From the NCBI GenBank assembly GCA_024224995.1, contig JAAENB010001107.1, positions 1 through 20,731 on the forward strand: DNA of 20,731 nt, read 5' to 3'. The notes beneath the pieces are model-generated. The model did not search any database. It saw only the letters and a program-made list of their open reading frames with translations, and was not told where the DNA came from. The stretch is from a bacterium. Lineage in GTDB: Bacteria > Spirochaetota > UBA4802 > UBA5550. Each line of letters begins with the position of its first letter. Position 1 is the stretch's first letter. Below are positions 14,622-20,731 of this stretch, in pieces. The position numbers and the translations under genes are program-made.

Positions 14622-15920
14622 TCACGTAACTCTTTTTATAACAACCAGGGTTACATCGTCAAGACAAAGATATTCATCAAGAGCGACAATAATTTTTTCT
14701 TTTATTTCATCGGGAGATTTTTCACCGCAGGATAAAAATGTTTTCTGTAGTTTTTCCGCGCCAAACATATTGGCGAAACGGTCCTTACCCTGCCAGTCTA
14801 TTGGGGTCGCTTCGGTTATGCCGTCCGTATACAGCAGCAGACAGTCGCCCGGTTCCAGGGTAAACGAGTAATTTTGAGAGGCATCTTTAAATACATGAGA
14901 CAGCCCAATCCAGATCCCATTTGTTTCAATAACCTCAATCGATTCACTTCGAGCCCGGTACACAAAGATGTCCTGGTGAAGCCCGGAGAATATGAATGTT
15001 CCTTCACTATGTGCGGTTAAAACGGTTATGGTCATATACTTATCTTCATCGAGCTGCTGAATATTGTCTGTAATTGTTTTGTTTATGGCATCCAGCAATT
15101 GAGAGGGATTTAAATTTTTATTTTGATTCACCACCGCGTGAATCGCGGTCTGGACCATCATCATAATGAGTCCCGCGGGAACACCATGACCGGAAACATC
15201 TCCGATGATGATCCAGTCGGTCTCTTCCTGGTTGATAATATCATAGTAATCGCCGCCTACTTCGCTGGCCGGTTCCATGTACGCGGCAATTTCATAGCCC
15301 GGGATATTCGGTTTCTTCGGAAGCAGCACGGTTTGTATTTTATACGCAAGCTCCATCTCACTCCAGAGCTTATTCTTTGTTTGTTCCAGGGACTTTTTGC
15401 TCCTTATGAGTTTTTTCGCGTTAACATAATTCAGGTATGCCAGCAGGTACGAATAGATGAGGACAACGGATATACATAACAGGGAAGTAACAAGAGGGGA
15501 GTCGGGGTTAAAAGAAAAACCCATAATAAGGCCGCTTATTCCAATGCCGGCGGCAATCAAGAGAAGCCCTTTTCGTAGAAAAGCGGGGCCGCCCGTAGCC
15601 ATGGTATTCATGGTTACTTCCAGGAACATTGCCAGGGTTGGGAACAGCATAAAATCGATAAAATTCATAATAAAGCCCGTGGAAAAGAGCTCTAAATACA
15701 TGTTCCTGAATTCCGCTTTTTTGGAGTCGCGGCTGTTCCTGGCGTGAGCATAGGCCAGGTGAGGCCATATAAAAGCAAACCAGGCAAAAATTCCCCACAT
15801 GAGATAGTTCCGGGACCCGTGAAATATTGTTATCATAATAATAAAGAGCAATATGAGGCCAACGTTTCGGGGGAGGTAGTTAAACCGGACTATGGGATGA
15901 ATCTTTTTTTTGTTATTCAT
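14622..15920 (-). CDS. MASE2-domain SpoIIE/RsbU-type phosphatase
   Basis: A 432-residue membrane phosphatase. Residues about 10-170 resemble the MASE2 integral-membrane sensor: RFNYLPRNVG at the start, IWPHLAYAHA (51-60) and SRDSKKAEFRN (63-73), then several helices. MASE2 is best known on diguanylate cyclases of the AdrA/DgcC kind; here the output is a PP2C domain (about 195-430). Catalytic motifs are complete: GGDYYD (222-227), DVSGHG (241-246), YTDG (364-367) and LDDVT (421-422). The usual GHxP loop is replaced by SGLHQDIFVY. A coiled segment (171-195) joins the halves. No Shine-Dalgarno site is visible before the ATG. No STAS or anti-sigma gene is nearby. Confidence 0.88.
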   Translation of the reverse strand: MNNKKKIHPIVRFNYLPRNVGLILLFIIMITIFHGSRNYLMWGIFAWFAFIWPHLAYAHARNSRDSKKAEFRNMYLELFSTGFIMNFIDFMLFPTLAMFLEVTMNTMATGGPAFLRKGLLLIAAGIGISGLIMGFSFNPDSPLVTSLLCISVVLIYSYLLAYLNYVNAKKLIRSKKSLEQTKNKLWSEMELAYKIQTVLLPKKPNIPGYEIAAYMEPASEVGGDYYDIINQEETDWIIIGDVSGHGVPAGLIMMMVQTAIHAVVNQNKNLNPSQLLDAINKTITDNIQQLDEDKYMTITVLTAHSEGTFIFSGLHQDIFVYRARSESIEVIETNGIWIGLSHVFKDASQNYSFTLEPGDCLLLYTDGITEATPIDWQGKDRFANMFGAEKLQKTFLSCGEKSPDEIKEKIIVALDEYLCLDDVTLVVIKRVT

Positions 15921-16003
15921 GCGGAAATCGTATCATAGTCGTGAGCGTAAATCAACAAAAATAGTATACATTTATATTGAACGGGACTATGAACAGGTAG
16001 ACC

Positions 16004-16651
16004 TTATCTCTTAAGATCAGCTTCAATTACTTTTGCCGGGTCTTCCCGGCTGCCTTTCTGGGACTTAAAATCGATTAAATATATCCACCAGGCACTTGCG
16101 TCATACTGCTTGCTAATGCTATCAAGCGATAATTTATTTTTCCTGAATTGAGGCGGGGGATTATCCATTCCATCGGTAATAACAACAATTTTTATGGTTC
16201 TCTCACTATCTGCACTGGAAAGCTCTTCCGCCTTTTGCATTACTGCTTTTATCATCTTGGAAGTATAGGTCCACTTTCCTTTTGCCTCAATCATGGAAAT
16301 ATATTTTTTTAAAATATCCCGGTCGTTTTCGTCGTCAACTATAACCGAAGGATATATTTTAATCTCTTTATCGAACGTCACAAAAGTAAGCCGGTCCCCA
16401 TCCTCAAGTTTATCGATAACGTGTTCAATACTGCCCTTTGTTTTATCCAGGATGTTCCTGCCGCCGGTTTCCCCACGTCCCGCCATGCTTGTAGATGTGT
16501 CAAAAACAAGGATCAGATCTTTTTGCTTTCCGCCGGACTCACCGGACCCGGAGACGCTGCTTTTTGGTTCTGAACAGGAAATAAACAAAAACACCGGGAA
16601 GAGCAGTACGCATGCTGAAGTTTTTATTAACAGGGATGATCCGGTTTTCAT
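16004..16651 (-). CDS. VWA-domain lipoprotein
   Basis: An envelope-anchored von Willebrand factor A domain of 215 residues. The N-terminal hydrophobic stretch ends in FLFISC (Cys26), a plausible lipidation site, followed by a Ser/Gly-rich spacer (31-42). The MIDAS metal site is present: DTSTS (51-55), a Thr in WTYTSKM (128-130) and TDG (159-161). Such domains bind protein ligands through a divalent metal and show no catalysis by themselves. The product is only the VWA fold plus anchor. GGAG precedes the ATG. It is codirectional with the MASE2 phosphatase but separated from it by 83 bases. Ligand unknown. Confidence 0.87.
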   Translation of the reverse strand: MKTGSSLLIKTSACVLLFPVFLFISCSEPKSSVSGSGESGGKQKDLILVFDTSTSMAGRGETGGRNILDKTKGSIEHVIDKLEDGDRLTFVTFDKEIKIYPSVIVDDENDRDILKKYISMIEAKGKWTYTSKMIKAVMQKAEELSSADSERTIKIVVITDGMDNPPPQFRKNKLSLDSISKQYDASAWWIYLIDFKSQKGSREDPAKVIEADLKR

Positions 16652-16812
16652 AGGGAGACTCCATTTCTTTGTTTTTTTATTAAGATCTATATATTCTAAT
16701 AAAACAATGGAAAATCAATCCCTTTTTTGAGAAATAAAAAATTATATTGACCGGAGATTTAATAAATAATCCAATACCGGAGTTTTCCCAATCAAAAAAG
16801 GAGCACGGAACA

Positions 16813-17892
16813 ATGAACCTGCCCGATTATATCACCCTTTTTACTGTTGGCCTTGTTCTCTTAATGGCCCTGGGCCAGCTCATCCGTCCAATTCGTTTTC
16901 GAACCCTGGTATTTGCCATACTGCTTATTTTTCTGGGGTATCTTCACCTGTTTTTGTTCCTGGTCCATAGTTTGAAAATATTGGAATATCCTCATTTTAT
17001 ATTTATCCATGCTCCCGTAATTGTGGGCATTGGTCCGCTGATTTATTTCTATATATTGAGCCTTGGAGGAAACAAGGAGACCTTGAGCCGGAAAGAGTGG
17101 TTTCATTTCGCTCCGGCAATAATACTGCTCACCGCGGAGATCCCGTTGATTCTTCTATCGGCAGTTGAAAAAAGAGAATTTATTGAATTGGTACTGATCC
17201 AAAAAAAGTTTATACTGCCCCGGCTGGGCATGGTGGCGGCCGTTAGTATGGTAGTTATCTATGTAATACTATCATTACGAACCATAGTGATAAACCTGAA
17301 AAGTGAAAACCGGAGCCAGAAAAAACTGGCTTTTTGGGTTCTACTGCTAATGGCATGGTTATTCACGGGAATGACCGGGATTATTGCCGTTATTACGCTC
17401 TCGTTCTCGTTGATGAAGATTATCAGTATTTTAATTAGTGTGATAATAATCTGCCTGTACCTGCTGGATCAGCGATATCCCCACCTTATAAGATTCGCGA
17501 CAGTTCCCTTAAAGAGGTCTCCACAGGCAAAGTCCAATCTTGACAAAATAGACCTGGACAACACAAATAAACAACTTACCATGTTAATGGAAGAAGAAAA
17601 GTTTTATTGCGATGAAGACCTCAGCCTGGCCCGCTTAAGTGAGGCATTGGAACTGACTCCCCACCAGCTCTCCCGGTTCTTAAACGAGCATCATAAAAAG
17701 AATTTTAATATTTTCATAAACGAGTACCGCGTCGCGGACGCGCAGGATCTCCTGCTGACGGAGCCAACCCGGAATACCCTCTCCATTGCTTACGCCGTAG
17801 GCTTTAATTCATATTCAACATTCCATTCGGTCTTCAAAAAGAATACCGGGCTCTCTCCCGCTGAATTCCGCCGAAACCACCTGGAAAAGTAA
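16813..17892 (+). CDS. Membrane-anchored AraC-family transcription regulator
   Basis: One-component regulator of 359 residues. The N-terminal 220 residues contain about seven hydrophobic helices (about 8-24, 32-53, 64-83, 99-117, 137-161, 172-196, 201-219). A short linker leads to an AraC-type double helix-turn-helix (about 254-355). In the latter, SLARLSEALELTPHQLSRFL is the first reader and SIAYAVGFNSYSTFHSVFKK plus GLSPAEFRR the signature second half. The ATG at 16813 has AAAGGAG upstream; the frame extends upstream only through a TTG. It probably senses a membrane-embedded or external signal and acts on DNA near the membrane. Two direct repeats just downstream, ahead of the next gene, are a candidate target. 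Confidence 0.9.
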   Translation: MNLPDYITLFTVGLVLLMALGQLIRPIRFRTLVFAILLIFLGYLHLFLFLVHSLKILEYPHFIFIHAPVIVGIGPLIYFYILSLGGNKETLSRKEWFHFAPAIILLTAEIPLILLSAVEKREFIELVLIQKKFILPRLGMVAAVSMVVIYVILSLRTIVINLKSENRSQKKLAFWVLLLMAWLFTGMTGIIAVITLSFSLMKIISILISVIIICLYLLDQRYPHLIRFATVPLKRSPQAKSNLDKIDLDNTNKQLTMLMEEEKFYCDEDLSLARLSEALELTPHQLSRFLNEHHKKNFNIFINEYRVADAQDLLLTEPTRNTLSIAYAVGFNSYSTFHSVFKKNTGLSPAEFRRNHLEK

Positions 17893-17896
17893 GCTG

Positions 17897-17944
17897 ATTA
17901 TAATATTGTAAGTTTTTTTCCATCCGAAATTATAATCTTGTAAG
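17897..17944 (+). promoter_or_regulatory. Candidate AraC-type operator: two direct repeats 32 bp apart
   Basis: ATTATAATATTGTAAG (17897-17912) and ATTATAATCTTGTAAG (17929-17944) match at 15 of 16 bases, in the same orientation, starts 32 bases apart or three helical turns. They lie between the AraC-type gene and the small membrane protein gene, just upstream of a possible promoter. Direct half-sites on one helix face are typical of AraC-family activators. Confidence 0.5.
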
Positions 17945-17960
17945 AATTTCCTCCTGTTTA

Positions 17961-17988
17961 TTGGTATTTTATTTCTGATTGGTAAATA
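17961..17988 (+). promoter_or_regulatory. Possible promoter for the small membrane protein
   Basis: TTGGTA (17961-17966), a 16-base spacer and TAAATA (17983-17988), 21 bases before the ATG at 18010. The match is moderate, as expected of an activator-dependent promoter. The direct repeats end 16 bases upstream of its -35 box. Confidence 0.3.
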
Positions 17989-18009
17989 TTAAACTAGAGG
18001 TATTGAATA

Positions 18010-18384
18010 ATGAATTATTTTAATAAATTTTCTCCCGAGTCAAAGGCAGCTATATCGCATTTATTATTGCGAATACTCTGTTTGCTCATAATCGAGTATT
18101 CATGCGCACAGCTGGTGCAGGAATCATCGGGGATGCCCGCAGTTGCGGGGAATTTTGTTTTATCGTCAATTTACGGTCTGGGGCTTATTTTAAGCGTGGC
18201 ACGTATTCGATTTGGTTATCTTATTGGAATGGGTGCCGGGGGAATAAATCTTATAGCCAAGATTATTATTATTTTTAAGGGCCATGAGCATTTTCAGTAT
18301 TATCCCATTGTGTGGATAACCCAGTCCTTAATTGTGATATATTTCTGCTATGTGGCGTATAAAAAAGAGGGCGGGAAGGTTTAA
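18010..18384 (+). CDS. Small membrane protein of unknown function (124 aa)
   Basis: I do not recognise a family. There are four predicted membrane helices (about 17-34, 45-65, 67-88 and 98-117) with short loops; the ends are charged and probably cytoplasmic (YKKEGGKV). An AGAGG site lies upstream of the ATG. It follows the AraC-type regulator by 117 bases containing the putative operator, so it is the most likely regulated target. The palindrome at 18402 begins 18 bases after its stop. A small transporter subunit, a sensor accessory or a DoxX-like protein are all possible; none is supported by a motif. Confidence 0.65.
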   Translation: MNYFNKFSPESKAAISHLLLRILCLLIIEYSCAQLVQESSGMPAVAGNFVLSSIYGLGLILSVARIRFGYLIGMGAGGINLIAKIIIIFKGHEHFQYYPIVWITQSLIVIYFCYVAYKKEGGKV

Positions 18385-18397
18385 CCCGTTTTTATCG

Positions 18398-18599
18398 TTA
18401 TAAGCTCCTTTTAAAAGCATCGAATTCGATGCTTTTAAAAGGAGCTTGGTTCCGGCTCCGCAGTTCAACAGCAGTCTTAAAGTCGGCAGTAGCCCGTTCC
18501 CGGTCTCCTTTTATTAACCAGAGGCAGCCCCGCCAGGCCGGTAGAGGAAATGGTTTTTCTTGAGAATGGAATCGACCTTATGGAGCGCTGTAGTGACTT
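18398..18599 (-). pseudogene. Frameshifted remnant of a TPR-protein gene
   Basis: On the minus strand, one frame reads TTALHKVDSILKKNHFLYR and then stops within ten codons. A second frame, taking over at the same point, reads PAWRGCLWLIKGDRERATA followed by DFKTAVELRSRN and a stop at 18398-18400. Joined, these form a typical TPR motif (A-RG----KGD---A--DF--A-EL), so a single frameshift near 18540 explains both. No start codon or intact upstream part is present. The 3' end runs through the 46-bp palindrome. I call it a decayed fragment; short length keeps confidence low. Confidence 0.4.
18402..18447. repeat. Perfect 46-bp palindrome
   Basis: The 46 bases are identical to their own reverse complement: 23-base arms meeting at GAATTC with no spacer. 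Half reads AAGCTCCTTTTAAAAGCATC plus GAA. There is no T-run on either side, so it is not an obvious intrinsic terminator, although it follows a stop codon by 18 bases. Such a palindrome could extrude as a cruciform or be a binding site or fold-back scar. Confidence 0.9.
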
Positions 18600-18769
18600 C
18601 TTAAAGAAAAACCGCCATTATCAACACATACAGGTTTATTCTGCAAGTTGTCAATCATAATCCCGGGAGTTTTTTCGGGAGCCGGTTGAACTGTTATAAA
18701 AAAAATCAGCAAAATACTGTTGTTTATTGCTCTACACCTAGCGTTCATTCCTGCTTGAGTGTTCGAGTA
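18448..18769. other. Intergenic stretch with gene debris
   Basis: Between the palindrome and the terpene synthase promoter I see no intact gene. The left half holds the TPR remnant. The right half (about 18600-18769) has a weak TCCCG/CGGGA dyad at 18661-18680 and nothing else I can name. Confidence 0.5.
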
Positions 18770-18798
18770 TTGCCTAAATGGGAAAAAAAGTTTATATT
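18770..18798 (+). promoter_or_regulatory. Sigma-70-type promoter for the terpene synthase-like gene
   Basis: TTGCCT (18770-18775), a 17-base spacer and TATATT (18793-18798), 29 bases before the ATG at 18828, leaving room for the AAGGAG site. It is preceded by more than 300 bases without a codirectional gene, so the downstream gene probably starts its own transcript. Confidence 0.5.
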
Positions 18799-18827
18799 AT
18801 ATAAAAAGCCTTAGAAGGAGAATTTAT

Positions 18828-19781
18828 ATGATAACCATGTCAAAATCAGAAGTTGAGATAGATCCTATAATATCGGAAGTCCTTGATACATATTACTCAC
18901 TGGGGGGAACCCGCAACCGTGAAGGTCTTGAAGAGTTTCTTAATGTCGGATTGGGTTACATAACCCTTCCCGGTGTTGATCCCGGGCTCCGGGAGCAGGC
19001 GGTAAACGCGAAGCATCTTTTTGTATTGTGGGATGTTTTTTTGGATGATGTGGTTGATACCTATAAAAATATGACTCTGGCACGCTCAATGCTCTCCAGC
19101 GCTTTTCAATTAAAAGAAGAAGATCTGGCCGTAATTAGTCCGGATGACAGGGAGTGGTTTTTTACCTATTGCCGTATTCGGGAAGATTTTTTTGATATGA
19201 TTGGAAATTTTCCCCGGTTTGAACAATTTAAAACAATTATTGAATATGATATAAAACAGTTTTTAAATTGTATTGAGTATTCGTTCCTGATATTTGAAAA
19301 CCCCCATCTTATAAACCTGAATGAACACCATTTGTATGTTTCACATAATATGAACCTTATGATTTTTTCAACGATTGACCTTATGTGTTCCCCGGAGTTC
19401 AGCCTTGCGGACCTGAGCATTCTTAGAAGAGCTGCCTGGGAGGGGCAGTATATGACCCGTATTGATAATGATCTTTCCACCTGGGAAAGAGAAGTTCAAG
19501 AGGGGGATTTCAGCTCCAGTGTTCTTGCCCTGGCAATTGAAAAGGGAGTACTTCATTGCGATGAGATCGTTTCCGGTAAATTTGAAGCAAATAATGCCCA
19601 TGCAATTATAGAAGAAATTAAAAACTCTGCTGTATTGGATGAATTATACGCTGACTGGGAAAACCGAAAATTAAAAATAATCGAATTTTCTGAAAAATGC
19701 GAAACCATAGATATTGAATCATATCTAGACGGACTCGTTAAGGTACAAGAATTGTATGGAAAATCAAAAAAAATAGTCTAA
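18828..19781 (+). CDS. Class I terpene synthase-like protein
   Basis: Predicted isoprenoid-diphosphate lyase or cyclase of 317 residues, close to the usual single-domain bacterial terpene synthase length. Both metal-binding motifs are present and correctly spaced: FLDDVVD (Asp73, Asp74, Asp77) and NDLSTWERE (Asn214, Asp215, Thr218, Glu222), the latter followed by EGDFSSSV as in the family. The body is all helical. Missing are the diphosphate-sensor arginine normally about 46 residues before the NSE motif (there is none at 161-199) and the C-terminal RY pair. It is therefore divergent and could have altered chemistry. The ATG at 18828 has a strong AAGGAG; the longer frame from 18759 has none. 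No prenyl-diphosphate synthase, P450 or methyltransferase is adjacent. Confidence 0.75.
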   Translation: MITMSKSEVEIDPIISEVLDTYYSLGGTRNREGLEEFLNVGLGYITLPGVDPGLREQAVNAKHLFVLWDVFLDDVVDTYKNMTLARSMLSSAFQLKEEDLAVISPDDREWFFTYCRIREDFFDMIGNFPRFEQFKTIIEYDIKQFLNCIEYSFLIFENPHLINLNEHHLYVSHNMNLMIFSTIDLMCSPEFSLADLSILRRAAWEGQYMTRIDNDLSTWEREVQEGDFSSSVLALAIEKGVLHCDEIVSGKFEANNAHAIIEEIKNSAVLDELYADWENRKLKIIEFSEKCETIDIESYLDGLVKVQELYGKSKKIV

Positions 19782-19808
19782 TACCAGGCACCAGGAGAGC
19801 CATAGAGT

Positions 19809-19842
19809 AAAAAAAATATTTCGTTTCGGTTTCATCGAAATA
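19809..19842 (-). terminator. Intrinsic terminator of the leftward membrane gene
   Basis: On the minus strand TATTTCG (19842-19836) and CGAAATA (19823-19817) form a 7-bp stem followed by eight T residues (19816-19809). The stem overlaps the last codons of the leftward gene, which is common in compact genomes. The loop is 12 bases, so strength is moderate. Confidence 0.5.
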
Positions 19843-20440
19843 ATAGAACCGGTCTAAGGATAATATACAAAACAAAAAAAACAATTGAGATAAGGAGCCC
19901 TGCCAGGGAGCTTATGGCATAAATCCGTTTTTTTCCGAACCGTTCATTATTGAACAGGGGGAAGAACACACTTCTCAGCACATTGGGAAAGAGGTGTGCC
20001 GCGAATAAAAAGAAGAGGCTAATGAGGGTAAAGACAAAAACCGTACCGCTTATTATCATCATAATGTCTGTTCCCAGGTATTTTTTCCCGAAAAGTATGG
20101 CGCCTTTGTCCAGGTAATTATCTTCAAACAGGAAAAAGGCTCCTACCGGGAGTAATATAACTATTATGAGGAGCAGGTGAGCTGAAAAGATAACAGCGCT
20201 GAATAGAGACCGTTTATATTCCCAGCCCGATAATTTTACCGAACTGTTTTTTTCCGAATTGGCCAGCCGACAGGCGATATATGAAGCCAGGAACATGAGC
20301 AATGAGAAATTAATGCATATATTGCTTATTGATCTCAGGACCGCGCTGCCTCCTATGCTGATTGAAGCACCAATGACCCATAAAATTACCGAAGCAATGA
20401 AGAGCTTGAAACTCCATGAGGAAAATTGTTCTCTTTTCAT
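19832..20440 (-). CDS. Multi-helix membrane protein of unknown function (202 aa)
   Basis: No family recognised. About five hydrophobic helices can be picked out (roughly 10-30, 38-58, 80-103, 127-150 and 172-199), joined by charged loops such as RLANSEKNSS and NNERFGKKR. AAGGAG sits before the ATG, and a promoter with a perfect TTGACA lies upstream. It is convergent with the terpene synthase-like gene, 51 bases away, so it is probably separately regulated. There is no signal peptide or catalytic motif. It could be a transporter or an accessory membrane protein. Confidence 0.7.
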   Translation of the reverse strand: MKREQFSSWSFKLFIASVILWVIGASISIGGSAVLRSISNICINFSLLMFLASYIACRLANSEKNSSVKLSGWEYKRSLFSAVIFSAHLLLIIVILLPVGAFFLFEDNYLDKGAILFGKKYLGTDIMMIISGTVFVFTLISLFFLFAAHLFPNVLRSVFFPLFNNERFGKKRIYAISSLAGLLISIVFFVLYIILRPVLLFR

Positions 20441-20472
20441 ATACTGTATCTCCTTAAAATAAAAGATTTCTT

Positions 20473-20502
20473 ATGTTAAACAATGCCGAATCCATTTGTC
20501 AA
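20473..20502 (-). promoter_or_regulatory. Promoter of the leftward membrane gene
   Basis: On the minus strand a perfect TTGACA (20502-20497), an 18-base spacer and TAACAT (20478-20473), 33 bases upstream of the ATG. TTAACA one base earlier would give the ideal 17-base spacer. Confidence 0.45.
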
Positions 20503-20731
20503 GAGCTTTCTTGAGAGCGCGGACCCCGTCGAACGGGGAAAAATACGAAAGAAACTGTGGTTACACCGGGGTCAATTTTGCGAAGATGCTCCGGCCAGGT
20601 GTGCGACCCCTGCGAGGGGTTTGGTTCTGAGTGACGTTGCAGTGCAACGCCTTTACTGGCTGGTTTCAGGCCAGAGCTATGGAGATTCCGAGGAGAGGGT
20701 CGTTTTGCAAAGATGCTTCGGGCAATGTCTT
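20503..20731. repeat. Non-coding, dyad-rich repeated unit at the window edge
   Basis: No gene is supported. A stretch of about 30 bases at 20571-20602 recurs at 20699-20730 in the same orientation with several differences (core TTTTGC-AAGATGCT-CGG). Between and around the copies are compact dyads: CCCCGT-CGA-ACGGGG, CCCC-TGCGA-GGGG, a CGTTGCA-G-TGCAACG palindrome and CTGG-TTT-CAGG-type pairs. The composition is richer in G+C than the genes nearby. It looks like an interspersed repeat or structured RNA element cut by the window end. Confidence 0.5.

Noticed and set aside
18486..18660. A plus-strand open frame of about 57 codons across the TPR remnant
   Set aside because: It lacks a ribosome binding site and resembles nothing I know. 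The opposite strand gives a recognisable TPR motif, so this looks like a shadow.
20503..20729. A minus-strand open frame through the terminal repeats as a partial gene
   Set aside because: Its translation has no domain or hydrophobic pattern, and the repeat and dyad structure explain the region better.
20571..20731. Integron attC sites
   Set aside because: I could not find paired GTTRRRY/RYYYAAC core sites in the right arrangement; the GTTGCA palindrome alone is not enough.

Overview
The window looks like chromosomal DNA of a free-living, Gram-negative, signalling-rich bacterium. A spirochaete is my best guess. The basis is two 7TM-DISM receptors, three SpoIIE/RsbU-type phosphatases, relaxed lipoprotein signals and small exported proteins with C-terminal beta-barrels. 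No rRNA, tRNA or universal marker is present, so the phylum is inference. No phage, insertion sequence, CRISPR array or tRNA was seen.

Layout. 1-1440: a 24-bp inverted repeat, an unknown 79-residue protein, and an exported glycerophosphodiester phosphodiesterase ending in a large hairpin terminator. 1464-7633: a signalling block. A CheY-like regulator and a 7TM-DISM histidine kinase run leftward; a 7TM-DISM SpoIIE phosphatase and a HAMP SpoIIE phosphatase run rightward. The divergent promoters can be read between them. 7658-10936: a membrane-anchored TPR protein converges on two tandem paralogous exported barrel proteins. All three carry the same roughly 45-residue beta-rich module. 11152-13961: a hybrid sensor kinase (SBP_bac_3, PAS, HisKA_2), tightly followed by a secreted HEXXH metallopeptidase. 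14006-16651, leftward: a GNAT acetyltransferase, a MASE2 SpoIIE phosphatase and a VWA lipoprotein. 16813-18384: a membrane-anchored AraC-type regulator and a small membrane protein, separated by two direct repeats 32 bp apart that look like an operator. 18385-18827: a perfect 46-bp palindrome, the decayed end of a TPR gene and a promoter. 18828-19781: a class I terpene synthase-like enzyme, convergent with an unknown five-helix membrane protein. 20441-20731: non-coding, rich in small dyads, with the start of a repeated unit.

How the parts fit. Nearly every gene senses the envelope or outside world, transmits that signal, or is exported. Three phosphatases of the kind that normally dephosphorylate STAS anti-anti-sigma factors are present, but no STAS protein or RsbW-like kinase is, so their partners lie elsewhere. 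The most unusual elements are the divergent terpene synthase-like gene, the barrel paralogs with conserved strands and scrambled loops plus a module shared with the neighbouring TPR protein, the MASE2-phosphatase fusion, the AraC-type operator and the perfect palindrome.
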